64,000 nt of DNA from Chromobotia macracanthus (taxonomy: Eukaryota; Chordata; Actinopteri; Cypriniformes; Botiidae): the NCBI GenBank assembly GCA_036877525.1, contig JAZGTH010000034.1:5574501-5638500 (forward strand), written 5' to 3'. The notes beneath the pieces are model-generated. The model saw only the letters and a program-made list of their open reading frames with translations. It was not told where the DNA came from and did no database searches. Positions 11,001 to 19,870 of the stretch are shown here, in pieces. Numbering within the stretch: position 1 is the stretch's first letter; every line of letters starts with the position of its first letter. The position numbers and the translations under genes are program-made.

Positions 11001-12572
11001 CATGTCTCTCACTGCTCCTCTGCCAAATTAAGCTGTGAACCCCACAAGTGCAGCCTCCGCTCTGCCTCAGCAAAAGAGGGACCCAAACCACAAGGTGCAG
11101 CTGACTGGCTCCTGTAGTGTCCGAGACAGATTAGATACACAATAACTGGTGATATTTCATGAATATAACTACATATACTTGACTCCACAAACAAACTATG
11201 CTTTTGGAGTGTCTGTAAAACTACCCTCAAACTGCAACTAACACCCAGATGCAGAACCAGGCCTCTGGTGACCATAGCAATGCATAGATAAGACTGTTTT
11301 ACAACCCAAAGGAATGTAGATTCACTCTCACCTAATTTTCTTTGAGAACACACAAAGAAACCATTTTTACTTGTGAACATACTCATTTAAGAATGCACAA
11401 CAGAATGTATAAACACGTGTCCAATATTCCCCATGCTATATGTCTTTAATGTTTTATGTTTATATACATACTAATGCTAAGTGCACATTTAAATGAACGT
11501 CTCAGACGTTTTAAAAGTTGCAAATTGTTTGCATTTTCATTTACGCTAATGTACAGTATCTGCCAAATTTCAAATGAAAATGCAAAGTCCATTTGCAACG
11601 CATTTACCATGTCTTATAGGTTATGACCCTTTCATATTTAAATTGCAATAGCAATTACCCGTTTGCTATTTCATTTCCTCAGTGTCACTCACTGTGTCTT
11701 CTAAAAGCCAAAAGCAATCGAAATGCTCTTTGCATTTGCATTTACGATGCCTTGCACACAAACCTGTGTCACAACTTTTACACCCACAAATAAAAAACAC
11801 AATTGCAAATGTAATTTGCAATTTCTTTTAAAACGTGACCACAAATGCTTCATAGTAATGTTTACTTCTTAATGTATAATGCTAAACAACAGTTTTACAT
11901 GTTCAAAGAAATACTTACTAAAAAAACATTTAAATGTAACTACAGTGTTTACAAAAAAAGGCTGACTATTTATGTATAAAACATACTGTATTTATTTACA
12001 CTGTCATAGACTTATGTGTGCTAGATGCTACAACTGCTAATTCTGAATTCGGATATGACGCCATTCGACAAGTTGCCCTATGAACAGGGACATTACGCTG
12101 GTTAAAACTGTACATTTCTCTGGATTCAAACATTTTTGAAAACATTTGGGATACTGTACACATATATACAGAACAAAATATATACCGTTCTAGTGGTTCT
12201 TGGATATTTTAATGCAAAAATCTATTGTGCCTTTAGTACATTTTAGACATGGTCAAAACTCAAAATCTTATTTTAAATATGTAGTCAGTTACACTCACCG
12301 GTCACACTGGAGAAGTTATATCCGCTACTCCTTAGTCTTTCAAACTCAGTGAAGAGAATAAATGAGTATTTAGTCCCAGCAGACAGAGAAGAGACTGTAT
12401 GTTTCACTACAGAATTGGTTTCCAATGCAGTTATTTGAGTCTCTGTTTCATTTTTGTATTTTAGCACATAAGTATAGCTGTTGTTGTTGTTGACTTTATT
12501 CCATTCTAATATTAACTCATGTTCTGTTTGGGCAACTGAGACATTCCCAACATTAGGTGGAGGTATTTGCCC
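1769..12572 (-). CDS. receptor-like FN3-repeat protein, seven exons (partial; R3-type RPTP-like)
   Basis: Seven exons are read on the minus strand: 12572-12299, 4485-4222, 3783-3517, 3406-3128, 2910-2644, 2335-2105, 2023-1769. Each encodes one fibronectin III-like domain with the pattern W-NKV ... LSAGTKYSFTVYT. All internal boundaries are phase 1 with GT/AG sites, so the exons splice in frame. Many N-x-S/T sites suggest an extracellular glycoprotein. One FN3 domain per phase 1-1 exon is typical of the receptor tyrosine phosphatase PTPRB/PTPRJ/PTPRH group, which is my best guess. The transmembrane and phosphatase exons would lie left of the window edge and were not seen, so a different FN3 receptor remains possible. 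Exons are listed separately. Confidence 0.65.
2105..2335 (-). CDS. short FN3-like exon
   Basis: A 231-bp exon, phase 1-1, with acceptor TTTTAAAG|CCATT and donor TTAG|GTAAGT. It encodes about 77 residues including INWHITNSS and LYPGATYNVSLLYDLES. The tryptophan and the PGATY turn fit FN3, but the domain is shorter and cysteine-bearing (IECAS, LLQCSQN). Several N-glycosylation sites are present. Confidence 0.7.
2644..2910 (-). CDS. FN3 exon
   Basis: A 267-bp exon, phase 1-1, with acceptor TTCTTACAG|CTCTT and donor CACCA|GTAAGT. It encodes LTIEWDKLNKNSIYDYIL and LIQGTKYEFTVFTVVKD, an ordinary FN3 core. Confidence 0.8.
3128..3406 (-). CDS. FN3 exon
   Basis: A 279-bp exon, phase 1-1, with acceptor TTGTTTCAG|TGCCG and donor ACAA|GTAAGT. 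It encodes LQWNKVTNRDSNIYNYTL and the FN3 signature ISGLIPGTNYSFILYTVFD. It diverges more from its neighbours than the three upstream exons do from each other. Confidence 0.8.
3517..3783 (-). CDS. FN3 exon
   Basis: A 267-bp exon, phase 1-1, with acceptor TTTCTTAG|CTCCC and donor AACTG|GTGAGT. It encodes LQWNKVNNNNNYTYVLKF and LSAGTKYSFTVYTEFESVR. It is the closest relative in the window of the exons at 4222 and 12299, which points to recent exon duplication. Confidence 0.85.
4222..4485 (-). CDS. FN3 exon
   Basis: A 264-bp exon, phase 1-1, with acceptor TTTTGCAG|CTCCC and donor GACTG|GTAAGC. The reading frame is open throughout, with TIKWNKVNNNSKYNYV and LSAGTKYSFTLYTVFEQVR. It is separated from the preceding exon by a 7.8-kb intron full of transposons. 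Confidence 0.8.
4486..5344. other. intron sequence, nothing recognised
   Basis: AT-rich intron of the FN3 gene with only short chance reading frames. No exon, RNA or repeat was recognised here. Confidence 0.5.
5345..5625 (+). repeat. possible LTR fragment
   Basis: A T- and C-rich stretch starts TGTCATGTCCCTGG and runs into GTGTTTTGGTTTTTT, a composition like that of fish retrotransposon LTRs. It abuts the DIRS gag-like segment. No target duplication or second copy is visible, so the call is weak. Confidence 0.3.
5680..7304 (+). mobile_element. DIRS1-like retrotransposon relic (gag-like plus tyrosine recombinase end)
   Basis: DIRS elements carry a gag-like ORF, RT/RNase H and a tyrosine recombinase, and have split or inverted terminal repeats instead of LTRs. 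Here 5700-6050 reads VGKAYAAAGQAGAS, ELRRATDLV and ATERHLWLNL, the gag-like ORF1. Positions 6750-7060 read KQRLCHMITDAITLAYEAC, HSTRGVASAKAL and then AAAGWSFPHTF in a shifted frame, the recombinase C-terminal half with its HxxR. The RT core between them is missing. A terminal-like CCCCATAGCATCAAGCT lies at about 7182 and again at about 8963, beyond the inserted Tc1 element. Confidence 0.85.
6752..7060 (+). pseudogene. DIRS tyrosine recombinase C-terminal fragment
   Basis: About 80 codons are open and contain the box-II style histidine and arginine in HSTRGVAS. A frameshift after SREHP separates them from the following SDVC/AAAGWS region that should carry the nucleophilic tyrosine (RFYSLD-like). 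The N-terminal half of the enzyme is absent. Confidence 0.75.
7307..8909 (-). mobile_element. Tc1/mariner transposon, full length, inactive
   Basis: A 1.6-kb element begins CAGTCATGTGAAA and ends TTTCACATGACTG, flanked by TA on both sides (7305-7306 and 8910-8911), the Tc1 target site. The terminal inverted repeats extend roughly 200 bp. It encodes a Tc1 transposase relic on the minus strand. It is inserted in the DIRS relic: DIRS-like sequence continues from 8912 to about 8985. Confidence 0.93.
7525..8529 (-). pseudogene. Tc1 transposase, frameshifted
   Basis: The enzyme cuts and rejoins transposon ends through a DDE catalytic triad. The start MVRAKELSEAFRKK at 8529 runs into a stop within about 16 codons because of a missing A. 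The paired-domain HTH region follows (SGRPRKFTP), then catalytic LWTDESKIELFG (first Asp), an MQHDN segment (second Asp) and WPDLNPIEMLWGDLKR (Glu). An in-frame stop after GGGSVMV and a further shift near the second Asp make it non-functional. The stop codon is at 7525-7527. Confidence 0.9.
8986..9385. other. pyrimidine-rich spacer
   Basis: A C/T-rich stretch with no convincing coding potential. It could be an LTR or untranslated end of a retroelement, but no partner copy is visible. Confidence 0.35.
9391..9627 (-). pseudogene. DIRS RNase H fragment
   Basis: 78 codons are open, with MRAVFLVLKNFLPHLNGQH and VCSDSITVVSYLNHREG, where the Asp/Ser and asparagine pattern fits the DIRS RNase H domain. 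Upstream (9640-10200, minus) the RT palm is riddled with stops. Confidence 0.75.
10261..10562 (-). repeat. tandem duplication, about 155 bp, two copies
   Basis: The units 10261-10415 and 10416-10562 are nearly identical, differing mainly by one run of A and a small tail. They duplicate the DIRS ORF1 segment that encodes VEETLASYRPLSMWTG, so they represent an internal duplication of the relic rather than a satellite. Confidence 0.9.
11131..12298. other. intron sequence, nothing recognised
   Basis: AT-rich intron of the FN3 gene. From about 11460 to 11850 it is dense in ATTTGCA/TGCAAAT-type words. No gene was found. Confidence 0.45.
12299..12572 (-). CDS. FN3 exon, most upstream one seen
   Basis: The exon encodes about 91 residues with ILEWNKVNNNNSYTYVLKY and LSAGTKYSFILFTEFERLR. 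The donor is ACCG|GTGAGT (phase 1). The acceptor is a pyrimidine tract followed by CAG before GGGCAAATACC. Unlike the other exons it starts in phase 0 (274 bp), so either it follows a different upstream intron phase or its start is misplaced. The frame stays open upstream as a hydrophobic stretch beginning at an ATG at 12635, which could be read as a signal peptide, but the good acceptor argues that this stretch is intron. Confidence 0.75.
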
Positions 12573-14282
12573 CTGAGGGAAGACAATCACAAAATATTTC
12601 ACAATTAAATAATAAAATAAATAGCAAAATATCATATTTAATCTAATATCAGATTTGAAATAGATTTATGGTTTAAAACTTTGTATTCCTTGTCAATTAC
12701 CACCCTTTTGTGCACATAAAATAGCTAAATATGTGAGAGAATGTTATGCCTTGTGATGCTGCCTGCATAAAGTTCAAGGCAAGGATGCTTGTTTACAGAA
12801 CAGTTACTATATCTGCACTGTCCTACTCTACCCACTTTTGCAAAACCACATTCACTCCAGAAACCTTTGGCCAGTAAGTGAGTAGCATCTAATAGTACCA
12901 ACACAAAGACGGGCAACATCACTCTCCCAAGCCCTTTAAAGTAAAGCATATTGATGAAACCCTAACTCTACCCAAACAGCTGGATAGCCTCTCTATAAAA
13001 AAGGTAAAAGATACAAATCTGCTATGAGCACAACTGCACATGCACTTACATTTAGTGGTAATGGCAAAGGTATAACACTATTTCTTAAATTATACGTCAT
13101 TTTCCATTATCTCAAAAGATGATGTTTATGACAGTATTACATAAAAAACACAATAATTGGATCAAAACACATCCAAATAGAGACTAGAGTAGAGTGAGCT
13201 TGCTTGGAACATCTAAGGCAAATTTAACTAGTGATGTAACACACAAGCCACTGTGTGAATGAGCCTAAGTATAATTAAAATTGCACAAATATATACATGG
13301 GTCATGGCCAAGAAAGCTACCGTTAATAAAATGTTTGTGTTGGATCAATATCTGGAAATTCCAGATAAAATTATCTATATCTGAGAAAATATAGGTAGAA
13401 AATGCATCTTGAAGAGGTGTCCGAAGGAGGAAATATGTTTTCAGAAAGTGTCTCTGATATTTGCCACCATGTGAAATGATAGACAATAGTTTTTGTTGAC
13501 ATAACAAACAAGGAAATAGTGCACAACACTATTACACTGTAAAAGTCAAACACACATACTTCAATAAATAATCATAAGATCCAAAAAATAAGCTTGATAA
13601 TGTGTATTTTTTTCTTTGTATTAAAAGTATATCTTAGTATTTGAAAAATGAATGAGAACTAGAAAATATGAGAACAAAGACTTTTCTGAAAGCTTAAAAT
13701 AGTTTGAGGATTGAAGGCTTTATAAAGATTTATAAAGGTATAGTGTTTCTAGTCATACAGTTAAATAGACAATAAAAATAAATAAAAACAGACAGCACAC
13801 CCATATTGTTACTGTAGGACATTTAACTTAATTTTTTGAATTATCATATTTCCTTTTAATGATAGACTTTGAATTGTTGAAAGAGGCATTGTCATAAATG
13901 GAGTATAGACAGTTTTTGACTATCAACAAGTTCATGACTTGTTGTTAGGATCATTATATTGCTGAATGATAACAGGTTCAGAATTTATCGCTCTCACTTA
14001 TCTCCAGGACTTTGGACTAAGATGGTATTCCAGGAGTGAAACATTATATCCATAAATATAAAACATTAAACCACAGTTGTCTTCTCCACACAATCCACTT
14101 TAGCAAAAAAAAATTAAAACATTCATCAAATAGGGACAGTATTTGAACTTTTAACTCCAAAATACAACTAAAAAAATCTTTTAAATGTATTGTTTTTTCA
14201 CAGCGATTATGAAATTTGTTGTTTAATTGAAAAAAGTAAACACAAATAAGAGTTAAAGGTGTATAGAGTGAGAGTGACTTAC
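12573..14282. other. upstream intron or intergenic sequence, nothing recognised
   Basis: AT-rich sequence with no supported exon or repeat. Reading frames here are short and lack family features. Confidence 0.45.
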
Positions 14283-14375
14283 CAATACAGGAACCACACA
14301 CAGTAATACTAAATGCAAAACTTCTTCCATTATGTCTCATGTGGTCAGTGTAAACTTTTGTCACTGTAGAATTTC
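14283..14375 (-). CDS. possible 93-bp exon, unassigned
   Basis: A 93-bp open segment on the minus strand is flanked by an acceptor AATAG|GAAAT and a strong donor TTG|GTAAGTCAC, with phase 1 at both ends. It encodes NSTVTKVYTDHMRHN and FSITVCGSC. It lies 1.7 kb upstream of the first FN3 exon, but its phase 1 end does not match that exon's phase 0 start. It may be a missed domain piece of the FN3 gene, an exon of another gene, or chance. Confidence 0.25.
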
Positions 14376-15660
14376 CTATTAAACCCACAATAACCCAAAA
14401 GCCATTTTAATCTATAAACAAACCTGTCTGTATAACTGTTCATCAACATACAAGCTCATGTCATGTATTTTAATATTTGAACTCTCAGTTTCTGATGTCT
14501 CTCTCTATCTCTCTCTCTGTGTTCCGTCTCTGTTGACTGATAATAATGGTTTTATTGCCACTTCTCCCTTCTCTTATGCTGGGAAAACAATGTACATCAA
14601 CCTTTGTACGGACTTTGTTCTTCCTTATTTTAAAGTCCCTCCCTTTAACTCTTTTCCTCCTATTCCTCCCTTTAAATTAATTTTAATTTACACAGTATCT
14701 TCACAGTAAAGTCACAGTATCTTCATTAGACTGTCATCATTTTTCCTTTCATGAGATATTTTCATAAACAAGTAAATAGGAACATAAACAACTGGGATAA
14801 ACCAAATAAAATATTTTTCTGTTGTCATTACATAATTTGGTTTTCTTTTGTTTCAGTGGTGCCCATTCCTGTACTAGCAAAGAGCAAACAGAATCCAGAA
14901 TACTCTCTAAACATAAAACTCTTAGACAAACACTCTTTATTACACCCTTTATTACTGGCAATAGAGACAAAATGGGAGTTAATCTTTGTTTGGCATTGGG
15001 TGCGTCATACATATTATAGATAACTGACACAGTGTATTATAGTATACAATTATAGTATACAGTGTCCATTTAGGTGCATACAGATAACATTTCTTTGCCA
15101 CCTAAACAAAGAACTGAGTTGTCTATGATCAAACCAATAGTTGATTTCTCTTTATTCATCGTTATTTTTGTGAGACTGAGTATCCACTATATATAGTATA
15201 GTTATCTCGGCTGACCAAGGCCTAAATTAACAAACTATTTGTTTAGATTTGTAAACTGTCCACAGGTCTAATGAGCTGTGGAGGATGTTGACCCTGGAAG
15301 GTTTGGTTTTCTTTTAATTAACAGCCAATGCAGGAGGACCAATGTCAGCACTAAAGTAATTATTTACCAAATAAACATGTTTCAAACTTCTTTTTCAGGC
15401 GCTCCTGAGGAACACATTATTGTTAATTAAAATGTGTATATGAATATGTTTACTAGTATGCTTATCATTGTATTTTTATTTTATTTTATGTGTTACAAGA
15501 CTGGTGTTTCAATACTAGACTAGTTTGACTTATATTGGTCAAATGCAGCTCAACAGGTTCTTCCTTTTAAAAAGAACACAACTGACAACCCACATTTTAT
15601 TGTTATCATTATGATCAACAAAGCTTGTTTTGTCAACTGGCACAATTAATGACTAGGGTG
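14376..15660. other. intergenic sequence
   Basis: AT-rich with a CT-repeat patch at 14490-14530. No gene or known repeat was recognised. The overlapping frames on both strands near 14750-15030 share no protein features. Confidence 0.4.
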
Positions 15661-15671
15661 CGAATTGCTGT

Positions 15672-15924
15672 TATATTACTTTTTGTAAAGAAATAAAGGC
15701 ACAAATGTGTGAAAAATGTATTAACAAATAAGCAAATACTGGTCCAGACAGAGATTAAGAATCCAAATAAGCAGTCAAACAACAAACAAATCCAAGACAA
15801 AGCATTAATCTTGAGAACAGGTAAACTGGTTATACACAAGGGGAAAACCATTTGGTTTGCTAAGGCTGGCTGGCAATGCTTCACAATAAACCTATGAAAC
15901 TGAATCCCTGTACCTCCATGTAAC
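15672..15924 (-). repeat. possible LTR-like copy
   Basis: On the minus strand this runs TGTTACATGGAGG to ATATAACA, with an AATAAAG-like poly(A) signal near its end and words shared with the nearby gypsy LTR (GCATTGCCAGCC). No target duplication could be seen. Confidence 0.35.
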
Positions 15925-16109
15925 AATCAGTATACAAAATTAGTCTGTGGCATAAATGGAACACAGAATGGCATAAAACATACAGAGATTCGGGACAGAG
16001 TGTTGGTGACAATACATATTACATATTTCTAGAGTCCTGGATGAAACAATTGTGCACTTGTCTACTTTGAAAGGAACAGCTCAGGAAGTCAGGTAACTCA
16101 GGAACCAAT

Positions 16110-16615
16110 TGTAAGGGGGCTGAGGCAGAAGCTGAAGCAGGATCCAGTTGCGGAGTTGTTTATTGGGGTTGTTTATTGGGGGTTTATTAACCAGTTGTTT
16201 ATTGGGGTTATCCATAATCAAAGTCGAAAGTACAGGCAAAGGGTCGTAATAAACATAGACAGTCCAACCATGCAACACAACAAAAGGGAGAGACGTAAAT
16301 CAGAGGTCGTAAATCAAGGCAGAGAATCAATATCTAAACAAACAGTCCAATCCAGGTGTCAAACAAAGGGGCAAGGCAAAAATCAGAAAACGAGAACCAA
16401 ACAATAGGTAAAACACAGGAAAGCAGGCAGTAAAAGAGAATGCTTAGTAGTCAGGTGTAAAGCTGGCAATACTTTGCAACGTGGCCATGTGGCAGCAAGG
16501 TTTATATAGATGCCAAACAGGAAGTAAGTTCAGAGTTTAAAGTTCAGAGTTCAGCAGAGGGAGCATGAGCAGTCAGTATTCCGGTGAGGGCTCCCTCTGC
16601 TGGCGTGATGTTACA
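16110..16615 (-). mobile_element. solo gypsy-type LTR with target duplication
   Basis: On the minus strand it starts TGTAACATCACGCC and ends CCCCCTTACA, with an AATAAAC poly(A) signal. It is flanked by the 5-bp duplication CCAAT (16105-16109 and 16616-16620), as expected for LTR-element integration. No internal coding region is left, so it is a solo LTR. It is the same family as 49817-50184 but about 140 bp longer, owing to repeated GTTTATTGGGG units and an added segment. Confidence 0.85.
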
Positions 16616-16734
16616 CCAATAAAACAGAGAACTGTTTTTGAACAAAACCAAGAAGGGAAAAGACAAACAAAGGCATATATTTTTAGGTATAATGTATACT
16701 ACTGTAACAGCCTAACTCTTATGTTGCCTTTACA

Positions 16735-16876
16735 TTTATACATTTGGCAGATGCTTTTATCCAAAGAAACTTACAACACATTCAAGTTACATATTTTGTC
16801 AGTACATGTGCTCCCTGGAACTAAACTCACAACTTTTGCGCTGCTAATGCAATGCTTTACCAACTGAACTATAGGA
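16735..16876 (-). mobile_element. tRNA-headed SINE with L2-type tail
   Basis: On the minus strand it begins with a tRNA-like head (TAGTTCAGTTGGTAAAGC as A box; GAGTTTAGTTCC as degenerate B box). It ends in the L2 tail GGATAAAAGCATCTGCC followed by AAATGTAAA. SINEs borrow the 3' tail of a partner LINE for retrotransposition, and LINE tails with the same words occur at 18.4, 32.6 and 48.9 kb. Confidence 0.75.
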
Positions 16877-16891
16877 AATTTTTAGAGAGTC

Positions 16892-17380
16892 ATGGACATT
16901 GAAGGTAGGCAAACACCCCACATATTCATCTTTGTGGATGAGGCTAGTTTCAACATGGCCAAAACACGGCTGCGAGAAAGGAATGTGATTGGGGAAAGAG
17001 CCCATCAAGACATCAAGAGAGTGAATGTTCCTGGCCAGAGGGGTGCCAATATCAAAGTGTGTACAGCAGTATCCACAGATGGACTGCTGTTACACAAACC
17101 TGTAATTGGGTCACACAACACTGAGCGTCTCATTTAATGCAATTTTTATTATTTTAGCTGAGGAAAAAGGATGCAGTAATCAGAAAATAGCCAACATTTA
17201 GGCAGTCACCAAATGGTTTGTAGACTATCACAAGATGGTGACAGTTTTCCTCCCACCTTACTCTCAGACGTCTCTGATGGACACAGTGAATGCCTGGACA
17301 TATCAACAGAAGATTGCCAGGGATGGATCGGACATACCAAAGGATTCTTAGTTAGCATTCCTACTGTATTGGTGGATGGT
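16892..17380 (+). pseudogene. DDE transposase relic (Tc1/mariner superfamily, DDE_3-like)
   Basis: 81 codons are open, with TPHIFIFVDEASFNMAKTR (first catalytic Asp region), RERNVIGERAH and VPGQRGANIKVCTAVS. The frame breaks after HNTERLI. At 17240-17350 a shifted frame reads ISTEDCQGWIGHTKGF, the C-terminal end. The middle with the other two acidic residues is lost. This type is distinct from the Tc1 element at 7.3 kb. Confidence 0.7.
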
Positions 17381-17400
17381 GTATATAGAAATCATTTGGA

Positions 17401-17455
17401 ATTAGTCTGGAAATTTTGGAATTATTTTGGAAATTTTGGAATTATTTTGGAATTA
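17401..17455 (+). repeat. short tandem repeat, about 21-bp unit
   Basis: Two and a half copies of GGAAATTTTGGAATTATTTT are arranged in tandem just after the transposase relic. Confidence 0.8.
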
Positions 17456-17873
17456 TTAAATGCTAAAAGAATACATGAATTACATTACTACATTTATTAG
17501 CCCTTTGCTATATACTATATGATTAAGTAACCATGGAAATATTTAGAATACGACCAGCACTTTCTAGTATCCTCAACAGTAGACATTACTGTATAAGAGC
17601 CTTTGGAACACTTTTTGTGTTATGAACACGGAGGAGAAATCCTTCTCCACACCATCCCGGTCAGTCATCTTTCAACATCATATGTGTGCCCTTGCTGTTA
17701 TGCAGTACCTTTGGAATGAATATGCTTGTATTGTAATTTGAGGATTTCTATGAAAGGGTATATGAGACTGGGGTCAACCGTATAAATGAATTACCAATAA
17801 AAAGTATATTTCCATATATAACCCTTTTCATCCTTAGCAGATAGATTTTGATATGAAACTCATTATTCCTAAG

Positions 17874-17920
17874 CCAGGAGTGGGACCCAAGGTGAGAAAC
17901 CGGGGTCTGAGCCACATCTG
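17874..17920 (-). mobile_element. small DIRS fragment
   Basis: The segment with GTGAGAAACCGGGGTCTGA repeats a stretch of the DIRS relic at about 9765-9800. It is too short for coding analysis. Confidence 0.55.
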
Positions 17921-17929
17921 GTCTTCAAT

Positions 17930-18425
17930 CAACCAAAAACAGCCCATGTCACACCCCTCCTGACCTTACTCCACTGGCTACCTGTAGCCACACGCATCAA
18001 ATTTAAATCTTGCCTTCTTAAATACACTTGCCTTTAGGACAGTAACCAGAACCTCTCCCTCCTACCTCAACTCACTCCTCCAGACTTATGTCCCCTCCTG
18101 CCAGCTACGATCAGCTAACGAGCAACGTCTGACTGTTCCCCCACAACGAGGCATCAAATCAATCTGTAAAACTTTCACCTATTCCGTTCCTTTGTAGTGG
18201 AATGAACTCCCAGCCTCCACCCGATCTCCTGAGACCACCTATTTCCACACCTATTTCGCAGACACCTGTCTAAACCCTAATGCTCTTCTATCCTATCCTT
18301 AAAAAAAAATCCTTGTTTCTAGTTCATCTTTCTCCCTAGTAACAGAATACAATATCCCTTGTAAACGTAGCTTTGCAGACTTGGTTCGTTGGCACGCAAG
18401 ACAAATTGTTCAATGCTCTCCCTAA
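17930..18425 (+). mobile_element. L2-like LINE, 3' end
   Basis: The sequence reads in broken frames as the end of a LINE ORF2 (HVTPLLTLLHWLPVATRIKF, then WNELPASTRSPETTY). It is followed by a 3' UTR whose last part (AGACTTGGTTCGTTGGCA, CAAATTGTTCAATGC) matches the reverse complement of 48.9 kb. It is 5' truncated and dead. Confidence 0.75.
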
Positions 18426-18429
18426 ATTT

Positions 18430-19600
18430 CACCAAAATGTCTCCTGCACCACAAGTGGACTTAAAACATTAGACCAGTCTGACCATCTCTCTTTGTTCCT
18501 GCACCCCAAATATACCACGCTCTCTTCAGCATCCGTTCCAGCACACAGTCCAGGAGTGTGTTTGCTGTCCAGGCCACCACAAATTCTCAGATGAACATCA
18601 ACACTTACTCCAACTCTGTCCTGGAGTACATTGCATGTGTGAACAGAGTGACAACATACAAAACAATAAAAACGTTACACAATCAGAATCCCTGGATGAA
18701 CAGAGAGGATCACATCCTGCTCAAGGCTAGAGATGCAGCCTTTAGGTATGGAGACCAGGAGGCTTACAGCTCAGACAGAACCAGTCTGAGGAAGGGTAGG
18801 CCAAATTTGCACACAAGCAAAGGATTTAGGAACACTTTCCCCGGTGTATGTGGCAAGGCATAAACATTATCACAGACTGTAAACCACCCAGCACTGTGCC
18901 TCCCTCCAGCTCTGCCTTCCTTTCCTGATGAGCACAATCATTTCTATGCTTGCTTTGACAGAAACAACAAGGTCTCCCACAAAGTGGAACTCCAACCTTA
19001 TGACCTGCGCTCAAGGATACTTGTGGATTTCTACCGCTCCACATCAGACCACAGAGCACTCCAACGGGTAGTGAAAACTGCCCAACGGATAACCGGCATT
19101 CAGTTACCTACCATCGAGGATATTTATCACAAGCACTGCCTGGGTGGGGCAAGGAAAATCATCAATGATGCCTTCCACCCTAATCATGGACTTTTCACCC
19201 TCCTCTCATCCGGCAGGCGCTAGGAGTCTACGCTCTCGCACCAGTAGGCTCAGAAAGAGCTTCTTCCACGTGGCTGTGACTCTGCTGAACTCCACACCAC
19301 CAATCTAATTACACCTGCACTGCTTCCAGTACTTATGAACTCATATTTGCACTTTTCATATTTGCACAATCTGTGCATTACTACTCATATTTTGCACATA
19401 CTGTACATTGTTTAACAGTCATGTTACTTGCACTACTCATATTTTGCACATATTGTACATAGCTTAACAATATCTTTGCACATATGACCTTCTGAATTTG
19501 CATTGCTGCTGTTTGTCCATACTTCACACAACCCTATATTTGCACCCGTTTCATATTACGTACATTTCCTGTAAATATTTCCTGTATATCTAATCTATAT
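18430..19600 (+). mobile_element. second non-LTR retrotransposon relic (RTE/Jockey-like, clade unresolved)
   Basis: Frames 18558-18863 and 18984-19223 encode pieces of a LINE ORF2: NPWMNREDHILLKARDAAFRYGD (quoted in part: NPWMNREDHILLKARD, AFRYGDQEAY), then FYACFDRNN, and the C-terminus ALQRVVKTAQRITGIQLP, IYHKHCLGGARKII and SSGRR. The RT core is deleted between FDRNN and the C-terminus. A 3' tail rich in TTTGCACAT follows to about 19600. Confidence 0.75.
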
Positions 19601-19604
19601 AATT

Positions 19605-19870
19605 TATAACATAGATGCCCTGCAGTCTCGGGGAGCCAGAGCTGCACCCACGCCCTTTGTGAAAGTGCGTAGCGATATGGCTAGGCCAAAAGGAAGCACT
19701 TGATATTGGTAAGCTTTGTCCCACAGAAACTTCCTGTGTTCTTGCAATATACCAATGTGAAAGTAAGCATCCTTCAGATCTCTCATGTGAGGGGAAATGC
19801 GTTCTATAGCCCCTTTTTTCCAACAGAGTCTTAAGCTCTCTGGCCAGCATTAGGTGCTGCTCTCCTAAAA
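19605..19870 (-). mobile_element. DIRS reverse transcriptase fragment
   Basis: Minus-strand frames read LARELKTLLEKRG, MRDLKDAYFHIGI (LKDAYFHI, the first RT Asp) and QVLPFGLAIS, then VINYID (the start of the LDD box). The copy matches the relic at 9.8-10.2 kb and is truncated at both ends. Confidence 0.8.

Larger units (their letters stand above)
9391..11130 (-). mobile_element. DIRS1-like relic, opposite orientation (ORF1, RT, RNase H)
   Basis: Read on the minus strand from about 11130 down: ORF1 start (FAEAERRLHLWGSQLNLAEE, FKELVEVISCAVKKL, RWPDE), VEETLASYRPL in a duplicated block, then RT N-terminus (LAKELETLLEKGAIE, YFIVPKK at about 10100) and RNase H (MRAVFLVLKNFLPHLNGQH at 9627). Stops and shifts are frequent. 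The KAYAAAG segment of ORF1 is missing here but present in the plus-strand relic at 5.7 kb. Confidence 0.85.

Noticed and set aside
12573..12635. Hydrophobic N-terminal extension that looks like a signal peptide before the first FN3 exon
   Set aside because: A pyrimidine tract and CAG acceptor just before the FN3 domain make this more likely intron sequence.
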